Assembly (NCBI GenBank): GCA_946999025.1
Contig: CAMQBP010000141.1
Span: 1 to 5,648, forward strand
DNA length: 5,648 bases
Direction: 5' to 3'
Source: an uncultured Prevotella sp.
Lineage (GTDB): Bacteria > Bacteroidota > Bacteroidia > Bacteroidales > Bacteroidaceae
The notes under the pieces are model-generated. The model was not told the origin of the DNA. It did no database searches and worked only from the letters and a program-made list of their open reading frames with translations. Position 1 is the stretch's first letter. Every line of letters starts with the position of its first letter. Shown one piece after another: positions 1 through 5,648 of this stretch. Both the position numbers and the translations under genes were made by a program.

Positions 1-28
1 ACTTTTTATAAAAAATAACATGAAAGCC

Positions 29-59
29 GTTGCCATGTCAAAAATAATGACTTACTTTG
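29..59 (+). promoter_or_regulatory. Putative Bacteroidota-type promoter of kbl
   Basis: A -7-like box TTACTTTG lies at 52-59 and matches five of the six fixed positions of the Bacteroidota consensus TAnnTTTG. A GTTG element at 29-32 sits 19 nt upstream, the usual position of the -33 TTTG element. Transcription would start near 66, giving a leader of about 20 nt before the ATG at 89. The spacing and position support the call, but both boxes are imperfect. Confidence 0.5.
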
Positions 60-88
60 TACGTAAGAAGAATTAAAAACCTAATATT

Positions 89-1276
89 ATGTACGGTAAA
101 ATGAAAGAACATCTTAGTCAGAGCCTCGATGCACTAAGAGAAGCAGGTCTATACAAAGAGGAAAGAATCATTGAGAGTCCGCAAGACGCAGCCATCACGG
201 TGAAAGGGAAAGAAGTGTTGAACTTTTGTGCCAACAACTATCTGGGACTCTCCAACCATCCGCGCCTGATTGAGGCGTCCAAGAAGATGATGGATCGCCG
301 CGGGTTCGGCATGTCTTCCGTTCGTTTTATCTGTGGCACACAAGACATTCACAAAGAGTTGGAAGCCGCCATCAGCGAATATTTCAAGACCGAGGACACC
401 ATTCTCTACGCAGCGTGCTTTGACGCCAACGGTGGACTGTTCGGTGCATTGCTCACCGACGAAGACGCTATCATCTCGGATGCGCTCAACCACGCATCCA
501 TCATCGACGGCGTCAGGCTATGCAAGGCCAAGCGTTACCGCTATGCCAACGGCGACATGGCCGAGCTGGAGAAATGCCTGAAAGAAGCACAGGCACAGCG
601 TTTCCGCATCATCTGCACCGACGGTGTATTCTCGATGGATGGCAACGTGGCACCGATGGATGAGATTTGCGACCTGGCAGAGAAGTATGATGCTTTGGTG
701 ATGGTAGACGAGAGCCACTCGGCAGGTGTGGTTGGCGCCACTGGTCACGGCGTAAGTGAACTGAAAGGCACCTACGGCCGCGTGGACATCTACACGGGAA
801 CGTTGGGCAAAGCCTTTGGCGGTGCACTCGGAGGATTCACCACTGGCCGCAAGGAAATCATCGACATGCTGCGCCAGAGCAGTCGTCCGTACCTCTTCTC
901 CAACTCGCTTGCACCGAGCATCATCGGCGCCAGTCTGGAAGTTTTCAAGATGTTGAAAGAAGGCAACAGCTTGCATGACAAGCTGGTAGAGAACGTTACT
1001 TACTTCCGCGATAAGATGCTGGCAGCAGGATTTGACATCAAACCCACGCAGAGCGCCATCTGTGCCGTGATGCTTTACGATGCGCCGCTGTCACAGAAGT
1101 ATGCGGCAAAATTGCTCGACGAGGGCATTTACGTCACCGGGTTCTACTATCCGGTAGTGCCGAAGGGCGAAGCTCGCATCCGCGTTCAGCTCTCTGCCGC
1201 ACACACGCGCGAACAACTGGACAAGTGCATCAATGCCTTTATCAAGATTGGCAAGGAGTTGGACGTGCTGAAATAA
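89..1276 (+). CDS. kbl: Glycine C-acetyltransferase (2-amino-3-ketobutyrate CoA ligase)
   Basis: A 395-residue cytoplasmic PLP enzyme of the alpha-oxoamine synthase family (fold type I). It catalyses the reversible conversion of 2-amino-3-ketobutyrate plus CoA to glycine plus acetyl-CoA, the second step of threonine breakdown through threonine dehydrogenase. Length is close to the E. coli enzyme (about 398). Visible landmarks are NFCANNYLGLSNHP near the N-terminus, His135 in NHASIIDG (stacks on the PLP ring), Asp207 and His210 in DESHSAG (contact the pyridine nitrogen and phenolic oxygen), and the Schiff-base Lys241 in GTLGKAFGGALGG. The ATG at 89 gives MYGKMKEHL, the start I know from Bacteroides homologues; the ATG at 101 is an alternative. 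The region before the start is A-rich with no Shine-Dalgarno motif. The gene stands alone with its own promoter and terminator. No tdh is visible in the window. Roles of the residues come from family knowledge. Confidence 0.96.
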   Translation: MYGKMKEHLSQSLDALREAGLYKEERIIESPQDAAITVKGKEVLNFCANNYLGLSNHPRLIEASKKMMDRRGFGMSSVRFICGTQDIHKELEAAISEYFKTEDTILYAACFDANGGLFGALLTDEDAIISDALNHASIIDGVRLCKAKRYRYANGDMAELEKCLKEAQAQRFRIICTDGVFSMDGNVAPMDEICDLAEKYDALVMVDESHSAGVVGATGHGVSELKGTYGRVDIYTGTLGKAFGGALGGFTTGRKEIIDMLRQSSRPYLFSNSLAPSIIGASLEVFKMLKEGNSLHDKLVENVTYFRDKMLAAGFDIKPTQSAICAVMLYDAPLSQKYAAKLLDEGIYVTGFYYPVVPKGEARIRVQLSAAHTREQLDKCINAFIKIGKELDVLK

Positions 1277-1330
1277 TATGCGTGCGACATCAAACGCACC
1301 TTAAAAAAAACAAACTTTTCTATAGAATTC

Positions 1331-1364
1331 AACGCTGTGCGGCTCTGGCTGTGCAGCGTTTTTT
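1331..1364 (+). terminator. Rho-independent terminator of kbl
   Basis: AACGCTG at 1331-1337 pairs with CAGCGTT at 1354-1360, a 7-bp stem. The loop has GC at 1339-1340 and GC at 1348-1349 that can extend pairing. Six T at 1359-1364 follow the stem. It begins 54 nt after the kbl stop, in the right orientation to end kbl transcription. Confidence 0.8.
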
Positions 1365-1541
1365 ATGGTACGGGGCGTTCATCATAACTGGCTGATTATC
1401 AAAAGCAAAAAATCCAACTCTGAAAAAGATATGGAATTAGGGCACAAACGGCATGCCTTTGATGCCCAACCTCATTCACTTTGCCGGCCAATCTGCATGC
1501 AATTGAAAACCAATGCCGCACGCGAAGGAAAAACAATAAGG

Positions 1542-1584
1542 GTGGCGTGTCAAAAAGCAGAATTTTTTTTTGACACGTCACCAC
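1542..1584. repeat. Stem-loop (inverted repeat) between convergent genes
   Basis: GTGG at 1542-1545 followed directly by CGTGTCAAAAA at 1546-1556 is mirrored by TTTTTGACACG at 1567-1577 and CCAC at 1581-1584. This gives an 11-bp perfect stem, a 10-nt loop and, below a 3-nt TCA bulge, four more pairs. A run of nine T (1563-1571) overlaps the right arm. It lies in the middle of the convergent spacer and could act as a transcription stop or 3'-end stabiliser for either strand. Neither outer flank has a proper T tract, so it is not a textbook intrinsic terminator. Confidence 0.65.
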
Positions 1585-1616
1585 TTTAAAACATCGGAAT
1601 GATGATGCCATCTGCG

Positions 1617-1655
1617 GCTTTTGTGGACGCACTTACCTGTCCAATCCTCAAAAGC
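1617..1655 (-). terminator. Possible 3'-end stem-loop of the DUF1080 gene
   Basis: GCTTTTG at 1617-1623 pairs with CAAAAGC at 1649-1655, and the adjoining TGGAC at 1624-1628 pairs with GTCCA at 1639-1643. The result is a 12-bp interrupted stem with a 10-nt loop and a 5-nt bulge. It starts 9 nt after the DUF1080 stop codon, which fits a 3'-end structure. On the minus strand no T run follows (GCCGCAG instead), so termination is uncertain. Confidence 0.35.
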
Positions 1656-1664
1656 AATCAAGCG

Positions 1665-2840
1665 TCATGGCTTTCTCGGAATCTCACGGATGTAGATATC
1701 ACGATAGCTCACCTTACTGCCGTGTGCCTGCAATTCTATCTGCTCGATAGAAGGGATAGGTTGTTTGCGATCCCAATAGTTTTCCATCACCACGTTATTC
1801 ACCACCAGTTCGCCATTCAGCCACACGGTGACGCGGTCTCCTATCATCTTAATTCTGAACGTATTCCACTCGCCCACTCGCTCGTCAGCCACTTTCAATG
1901 GTTTACTTTCGTACACCTTATTATTATAAAGTCCGCCAGATCCCACTTGCGCACCTACATGCACACGAGCCGTATCCCAAATCTGCACCTGCGGAGTGCC
2001 GCGCAGATAGATACCCGCATCGGGTTCTTTGCCATGATGCAACTTCCAGTCGACCAGCATTTCAAAATCACCGTATTGACGAACGGTGCAAAGATTGTCG
2101 CCTTTCCCCGTAAAAACAAGCACTCCATTTTCCACAACCCAACTTTTCTTAGCTTGTGCATCGGCCTTCACCTGCGCCGCGGCCAGTTCCTGACTGGACA
2201 TTTGAAGTCGTTTGATGGGATTGGCCACCAAGCCCTTCCATCCCGTCAAATCTTTTCCATTGAACAGACTCACGAAGCCAGATTTCACTTGGTGTTGCCG
2301 CATTTGTTTGTCGATGAGCTGCCGAAGCGCTTTGGCTTTCGATCCGGACAGCAACACACAGGCTTTTTCCACAGCGGGTTTCGTTCCCTCGTCCAAAAAG
2401 TCAGGACGACTCAACACCAACTGTGACACGGTTTGTGCGGCTGTTTTCTTGAGTTCCGGATGATTCAAGAAAGAGGTGGCATACAGCAGTGCCTTGTACG
2501 AACGAGTCTTACCCAACTCCTTCAAGATGGTTTTTTGCTGGCTCTTACTCTTGGTAAACTGCATGAGTTCACGCAGATACAATGTTTTTACCTCTCCATT
2601 CTTACTCGAGGCAACCACCAACTTGACAGCTTGTGCAGCTGCCCGATTCTGCGCCTTGGCATCCATGCCGGCCCTCATCTCATCCAACAATCGGTACACC
2701 CCATCCAAGGAACGGTCAAGCGTCGGATGATTTACCTGAATATTGTTTGCGCCTGGCTGGTTGGTAGCGCCGGCCTGAAGGGGAGCAAGGGAAAAGGCAA
2801 AAAAGGCTGCCCATACGAAATAAAAGTTTCTCTTTCTCAT
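1665..2840 (-). CDS. Secreted DUF1080 (PF06439, 3-keto-disaccharide hydrolase-like) protein
   Basis: A 391-residue exported protein. Residues 1-25 form a signal peptide: RKR, a hydrophobic core, and LQAGA before TNQPG as a probable signal peptidase I site. No lipobox cysteine is seen, so a soluble periplasmic location is expected. Residues about 40-185 are helical and lysine/alanine-rich; I do not recognise this part, though it could be a divergent HEAT-like or other helical module. Residues about 188-387 are a DUF1080 domain, a concanavalin-like beta-sandwich, with FNGKDLTGW (193-201), YGDFEM (256-261), DAGIYLRG (274-281), VQIWD (285-289) and a closing SYRDIYIREI. PF06439 is now described as 3-keto-disaccharide hydrolase because some members cleave 3-keto-glucosides; that activity here is inferred from family only. 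The usual Gfo/Idh/MocA oxidoreductase partners are not in the window. It follows radC by 147 nt and has its own -7 box. Confidence 0.88.
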   Translation of the reverse strand: MRKRNFYFVWAAFFAFSLAPLQAGATNQPGANNIQVNHPTLDRSLDGVYRLLDEMRAGMDAKAQNRAAAQAVKLVVASSKNGEVKTLYLRELMQFTKSKSQQKTILKELGKTRSYKALLYATSFLNHPELKKTAAQTVSQLVLSRPDFLDEGTKPAVEKACVLLSGSKAKALRQLIDKQMRQHQVKSGFVSLFNGKDLTGWKGLVANPIKRLQMSSQELAAAQVKADAQAKKSWVVENGVLVFTGKGDNLCTVRQYGDFEMLVDWKLHHGKEPDAGIYLRGTPQVQIWDTARVHVGAQVGSGGLYNNKVYESKPLKVADERVGEWNTFRIKMIGDRVTVWLNGELVVNNVVMENYWDRKQPIPSIEQIELQAHGSKVSYRDIYIREIPRKP

Positions 2841-2894
2841 GTAATAGATTTTTCTAAATAATGAATGATAGGTACGGCTTCAACCATACTCTTG

Positions 2895-2902
2895 CAAAAA
2901 TA
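2895..2902 (-). promoter_or_regulatory. -7 promoter box upstream of the DUF1080 gene
   Basis: On the minus strand the sequence TATTTTTG matches the Bacteroidota -7 consensus TAnnTTTG at every fixed position. It lies 54 nt before the ATG, so the leader would be about 45-50 nt. No TTTG is seen 19-21 nt upstream, which lowers confidence. If functional, it separates expression of this gene from radC. Confidence 0.5.
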
Positions 2903-2987
2903 AGGATTTTGTTTGTAATATCCCGCCTGCTGCGCAAAAAGTTGCATTTCTAAATTGAACTGACCTGCACGCACAAGTTCGTTACGG

Positions 2988-3737
2988 CTACAACCCGCCT
3001 TCCTCACGATAGCTGTAGTAGCGGCCATCGGTGATGATGATGTGGTCGAGAAAGTAGATGCGCATGGTTTCGGCGGCCTGCTTTACACGCCTGGTCAGTC
3101 GGTCGTCATCGCTGCTGGGCGTGGCATTGTTGCTGGGGTGGTTGTGGCACAAGGCCAAGACCGTGGCGTTGCAGAGCACTGCTTCGCGCATGATGACACG
3201 CACGTCGACAGCCGTTTCGCTGATGCCACCATGACTGATGCGTACCGCCTTGATGAGCTTGAAGTTTTGGTTCATCAGCAGCACCCAAGCCTCCTCCACG
3301 TCCAAATCTTGCATGCGGGGGTGCATGTAGTCGTAGATGGCGGATGCCGACCCCAAATCTTGCCGTTCTTCGGCCCGCTCCATGGCTCTGCGCTTGGCCA
3401 GTTCGCAGGCTGCCAGGATGGTGATGGCCTTGGCAGGACCGATGCCCTTGTAGCGAGTGAGTTCGTGAATGGACAGTTTGCCCAGGCTATTGAGGTTGTT
3501 GTTACAACCGCTGAGCAGGCGTTTCATCAAGTCAACGGCACTCTCATCCGTCGAACCCGACCCGATGAGAATGCCCAAGAGCTCGGCGTTAGACAGCGAA
3601 GAAGCCCCCAGCCGCTCCAATTTTTCGCGCGGTCGGTCGTCTTCCGACCAATGGTTGATGGCCAGACGCATAGGAACGTCCTGCCTGTTCTCATCCTGCG
3701 GAGAACACGGATGACTGCTGTCCTGGGGTTGGTTCAT
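2988..3737 (-). CDS. radC: RadC family JAMM/MPN+ domain protein
   Basis: A RadC-family protein of 249 residues from the chosen start. An N-terminal segment WSEDDRPREKL begins near residue 30. A helix-hairpin-helix element with YKGIGPAKA (96-104) suggests DNA contact. The C-terminal JAMM metalloprotease-like motif is complete: His198, His200, Ser208 and Asp211 fit HxHx7Sx2D within HNHPSNNATPSSDD. The protein ends in EEGGL, as in Bacteroidota homologues. RadC was named for DNA repair, but its real biochemical role is unsettled. The ATG at 3737 lies 10 nt after the glycosyltransferase stop. A second ATG at 3671 gives a 227-residue protein starting MRLAINHWSEDD, closer to the usual family start, and the 22 residues between the two look unconserved. 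The open frame extends further upstream to 3842, but that would overlap the glycosyltransferase. Co-transcription with the glycosyltransferase is likely. Confidence 0.92.
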   Translation of the reverse strand: MNQPQDSSHPCSPQDENRQDVPMRLAINHWSEDDRPREKLERLGASSLSNAELLGILIGSGSTDESAVDLMKRLLSGCNNNLNSLGKLSIHELTRYKGIGPAKAITILAACELAKRRAMERAEERQDLGSASAIYDYMHPRMQDLDVEEAWVLLMNQNFKLIKAVRISHGGISETAVDVRVIMREAVLCNATVLALCHNHPSNNATPSSDDDRLTRRVKQAAETMRIYFLDHIIITDGRYYSYREEGGL

Positions 3738-3747
3738 GATGGCAATT

Positions 3748-4800
3748 TTATCGGTAGAACGTTTTGTCGAAAGCATGGAACTCACCCTTACCGCGCAGGC
3801 AGCGCTTGTACCAGGCGCTGATGAAGCCAAGGCCGTAGCCAAAGAGTTGGATGAAGGCGGCCCGAATGCTGAGGAAGCCTATCCTTAGGCTCTCATTGCG
3901 ATAGGAAGAGTCGATTAAAATGGCCAGACAATAGATGACAAGCGGTGACAACCCGCCCCAAAAGAGATACTTGCCAACACTATGTGAGCTGAAATGGTTG
4001 TTGGGTCCCGACCACAAAATCAGTCCAAAAATCATGAGGAAACACAGCAACGTAACGCCCAAGGTGAACACCGTGGGCAGCAGATGCACCAGCTTGAGGC
4101 TCTCGGGGTGCTTCTTATAGAGGTTAACGCGGGCAATGCCGCTGTTGAACACCTGTCGGAAAAACTTGCGAAAATCAGTACGGCGCTTGTGCCACACCCA
4201 CGCTTTGGGGAACAATCGGCAGGAGTAACCGCCCTTGAAGATGCGGATGGAGAAGTCGATGTCCTCGCCAAAGCGCATCTTACTGAATCCGCCCAGCTTC
4301 AGATAGACGTCGCGCCGAACGCCCATGTTGAACGAACGGGGATAAAACTTGTCCAGCTTTTTCTTGCCACCACGAATGCCTCCCGTGGTGAAAAAGGCGG
4401 TCATGGCATACGAAATGGCTTTCTGGGTGTCACTGAACGACGGATGTGCACGGTCAGGACCACCGAATGCGTCGGCCGGAGCAGCCTTGAGCTCTTGTTC
4501 CACCTCATAAAAATAATCGTGCGGCACCACCACATCGCTGTCCAGGATGATGAGATACTCACCCGAGGCCCGCTCAGCTCCATAGTTACGACTGTCGCCC
4601 GGGCCACCGTTTGGCTTCATGAAATACTTGATGTCCAGCAGGTTTTCATACTTCTCACACACCTTATCACAAGGACAAGATGACCCGTCCTCGACGACCA
4701 GCACCTCAAAATCGGTGAATGTTTGTCGCCCCAAACTCTCCAAGAGTTCATCTATCTCATCCGGTCGGTTGTATACCGGAACTATCACGCTGTATTTCAT
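3748..4800 (-). CDS. Family 2 glycosyltransferase, membrane-anchored
   Basis: A 350-residue GT-A fold glycosyltransferase (GT2) that would transfer a sugar from a nucleotide-sugar donor at the inner face of the cytoplasmic membrane. The N-terminal domain shows YSVIVPVYNRPDEI (3-16), VVEDGSS (35-41, nucleotide-binding Asp38), GPGDSRNYG (66-74), the metal-binding LDSD (86-89) and GEDID (178-182), where the catalytic base is expected. The C-terminal part has hydrophobic segments at about 240-263, 279-296 and 307-329, which anchor it to the membrane. Donor and acceptor cannot be read from the sequence; cell-surface polysaccharide or glycolipid synthesis is the usual role. I chose the ATG at 4800 (MKYSVIVP) because the frame upstream starts only with TTG at 4815 inside a tandem repeat. 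The leader is A-rich without a Shine-Dalgarno motif. The gene follows a repeat-filled spacer and precedes radC by 10 nt. Confidence 0.92.
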   Translation of the reverse strand: MKYSVIVPVYNRPDEIDELLESLGRQTFTDFEVLVVEDGSSCPCDKVCEKYENLLDIKYFMKPNGGPGDSRNYGAERASGEYLIILDSDVVVPHDYFYEVEQELKAAPADAFGGPDRAHPSFSDTQKAISYAMTAFFTTGGIRGGKKKLDKFYPRSFNMGVRRDVYLKLGGFSKMRFGEDIDFSIRIFKGGYSCRLFPKAWVWHKRRTDFRKFFRQVFNSGIARVNLYKKHPESLKLVHLLPTVFTLGVTLLCFLMIFGLILWSGPNNHFSSHSVGKYLFWGGLSPLVIYCLAILIDSSYRNESLRIGFLSIRAAFIQLFGYGLGFISAWYKRCLRGKGEFHAFDKTFYR

Positions 4801-4811
4801 ATTTTTAGTTA

Positions 4812-4843
4812 ACAAGTTGACAAGTTGACAAGTTTACAAGTTG
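4812..4843. repeat. Tandem direct repeat, 8-bp unit, four copies
   Basis: Four head-to-tail copies of ACAAGTTG occupy 4812-4819, 4820-4827, 4828-4835 and 4836-4843; the third ends in T instead of G. The array ends 12 nt before the glycosyltransferase ATG on the minus strand, so it lies in that gene's leader or promoter. The variant copy creates TAAACTTG on the minus strand at 4829-4836, a one-mismatch version of the TAnnTTTG box. Confidence 0.9.
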
Positions 4844-5027
4844 ATGGTTTTGATGCAGTGCACTATGGATTTCGATGCAGTGCACTATGGATTTCGATGC
4901 TGCGCATTATTGGTTTCGATGCAACGCATTATGGATTTCGATGCAGCGCACTATGGATTTCGATGCAGCGCAGTACGGATTTCGATGCAGCGCAGTACGG
5001 ATTTCGATGCAGCGCACTGCGAACGAC
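4844..5027. repeat. Tandem direct repeat, 22-bp unit, about eight copies
   Basis: Seven full 22-bp units start at 4852, 4874, 4896, 4918, 4940, 4962 and 4984, and an eighth starting at 5006 decays after about 12 bases. A fragment ATGGTTTT at 4844-4851 looks like the tail of an earlier unit. Each unit opens with GATGC and closes with GG, one variable base, then TTTC; the middle varies (GTGCACTAT, GCGCACTAT, GCGCAGTAC and others). Units 1 and 2 are identical, as are 6 and 7, which points to local duplication. Units follow each other without spacers. The period is not divisible by three, and all three plus-strand frames stay open by chance, so open frames here are not genes. With the 8-bp repeats and the efp terminator this fills the spacer 4801-5139; I see no gene there. 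Confidence 0.95.
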
Positions 5028-5050
5028 AGACTCGTCATCAACTATAAAGT

Positions 5051-5089
5051 AAAAGAGGTTACAACACCCATTCCGATGCAGTAACCTCT
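5051..5089 (-). terminator. Rho-independent terminator of efp
   Basis: On the minus strand AGAGGTTAC (5089-5081) pairs with GTAACCTCT (5062-5054), a perfect 9-bp stem with an 18-nt loop, followed by TTTACTTTAT. It lies 50 nt after the efp stop codon and is oriented to end efp transcription. The loop contains a near copy of the 22-bp repeat core. Confidence 0.8.
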
Positions 5090-5139
5090 CATTCTTCCCC
5101 TCTATAAAGAGAGACTTGTATATGCTTTATAAAAGTCTT

Positions 5140-5648
5140 TTATTCGCTCACGCGGTTCAGGTAACTGCCATCACGAGTGTCTACCTGAATCAGTTCGCCT
5201 TCATTGACGAACAGCGGAACACGCACTTCTACGCCTGTTTCGAGCGTAGCCGGCTTGGTAGCGTTGGTGGCTGTATTGCCCTTAATGCCCGGTTCAGAGT
5301 GAGTGATGCGCAAAACGGTCTTCACTGGCATTTCAGCCAACAGCACACTGCCGTCGCTGGTGTCGGTAACAACCTCTACCACGTCGCCTTCTTTCATGAA
5401 ATCTCCACCCGTCACTGCAGATTTGGGCAAAGGAATCTGCTCGAAAGTTTCCTGATTCATGAAGATACAACCTGTAGCATCTTCATACAAATACTGATAG
5501 GGACGACGCTCTACGCGCACATCTTCCAACTTAAAACCTACCTGGAAGGTACGTTCCAAGACACGGCCGTCTGAAACATTCTTCAGCTTGGTGATCATGA
5601 CTGTGTTACCCTTGCCCGGCTTTCTGTGCTGAAAATCGATGCAAGTCC
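5140..5648 (-). CDS. efp: Elongation factor P, 5' end outside the window
   Basis: EF-P binds the ribosome between the P and E sites and relieves stalling on consecutive prolines. The frame runs off the right edge: 169 residues are present of about 188 usual, so roughly the first 19-20 are missing. The ATG at 5598 is internal and not the start, because the in-frame sequence upstream of it reads TCIDFQHRKPGKGNTV, which is the conserved domain I loop. Lys at 5611-5613 (PGKGN) is the tip residue that is post-translationally modified in some bacteria; which modification applies here is unknown. Further landmarks are KLEDVRVERRPYQYLY, the IFMNQETFEQ segment, and the C-terminal VRVPLFVNEGELIQVDTRDGSYLNRV. 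Domain order (KOW-like domain I, then two OB folds) is as in the family. A terminator follows 50 nt downstream, separating it from the glycosyltransferase. Confidence 0.97.
   Translation of the reverse strand, partial: TCIDFQHRKPGKGNTVMITKLKNVSDGRVLERTFQVGFKLEDVRVERRPYQYLYEDATGCIFMNQETFEQIPLPKSAVTGGDFMKEGDVVEVVTDTSDGSVLLAEMPVKTVLRITHSEPGIKGNTATNATKPATLETGVEVRVPLFVNEGELIQVDTRDGSYLNRVSE

Larger units (their letters stand above)
1277..1664. other. Convergent intergenic region without a convincing gene
   Basis: This 388-nt spacer separates the stop codons of kbl (plus) and the DUF1080 gene (minus). It holds the kbl terminator (1331-1364) and two stem-loops (1542-1584 and 1617-1655). A weak stem pairs GTGCG at 1282-1286 with CGCAC at 1295-1299 just after the kbl stop, followed by a run of eight A at 1303-1310. 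The part from about 1365 to 1541 shows only short open frames without recognisable protein sequence, and I see nothing else there. Confidence 0.7.

Noticed and set aside
1365..1632. Small genes in the convergent spacer (plus frame 1365-1589, minus frame 1399-1632)
   Set aside because: They overlap each other antisense, run through the stem-loop at 1542-1584, and have no recognisable protein sequence or start signals.
2837..3028. Minus-strand 63-codon frame whose stop overlaps the DUF1080 start (ATGA)
   Set aside because: The overlap suggested translational coupling, but the frame begins inside the radC coding end in another frame, contains the putative -7 box, and its residues match no family I recognise.
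3042..3821. 259-codon plus-strand frame opposite radC
   Set aside because: It is antisense to a clear RadC coding sequence with a full JAMM motif. Long antisense frames are expected from its codon composition.
4801..4815. Glycosyltransferase start at TTG 4815
   Set aside because: It adds five residues encoded partly by the 8-bp repeat, while ATG 4800 gives the typical MKYSVIVPVYN start of this family.
4844..5027. CRISPR array
   Set aside because: Units are 22 bp and directly abut each other, with no unique spacers and no cas genes in the window.
4844..5027. Plasmid or chromosomal replication origin
   Set aside because: The period resembles iterons, but no replication initiator gene and no DnaA box are seen, and the flanking genes are ordinary chromosomal genes.
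4825..5052. Repetitive protein gene on the plus strand in the 22-bp array
   Set aside because: All three plus frames are open through the array because a 22-bp unit without stops cycles through every frame. There is no promoter, start context or recognisable protein, so this is an artefact of the repeat.
5112..5138. Plus-strand terminator (AGACTT at 5112-5117 paired with AAGTCT at 5133-5138, then T's)
   Set aside because: The stem is only 6 bp and AT-rich, with a long loop, and no plus-strand gene precedes it.

Overview
The window looks like chromosomal DNA of a Bacteroidota bacterium, most likely from the Prevotella group. The glycine C-acetyltransferase and elongation factor P proteins read like those I know from Bacteroides and Prevotella. 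Start codons are preceded by A-rich sequence instead of Shine-Dalgarno motifs. The two promoters I can propose are close to the Bacteroidota -7 consensus TAnnTTTG. This assignment rests on remembered family sequences, not on a search.

Layout: one plus-strand gene, kbl (89-1276), has its own promoter and an intrinsic terminator. It converges on a minus-strand block that, in transcription order, runs from the right edge leftwards: efp (5' end outside the window), a terminator, a repeat-filled spacer, a family 2 glycosyltransferase, radC, and a secreted DUF1080/PF06439 protein. The glycosyltransferase and radC are 10 nt apart and probably co-transcribed. The DUF1080 gene has a good -7 box of its own. 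The 388-nt convergent spacer 1277-1664 holds no convincing gene, only the kbl terminator and two stem-loops.

Functionally this is mostly a housekeeping neighbourhood: threonine/glycine metabolism (Kbl), translation of proline-rich stretches (EF-P), a JAMM-domain RadC protein, a membrane glycosyltransferase and a periplasmic sugar-active protein. Nothing ties these genes into one pathway.

The unusual part is the 339-nt spacer between efp and the glycosyltransferase (4801-5139). It contains four tandem copies of an 8-bp unit directly before the glycosyltransferase start, then about eight tandem copies of a 22-bp unit. Beyond that lies the efp terminator, whose loop carries a recognisable fragment of the 22-bp unit. 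The 22-bp period is close to two helical turns and is not a multiple of three, so the array looks like a minisatellite or a protein-binding array and not like coding sequence. I see no evidence of a complete new defence or mobile system in the window.
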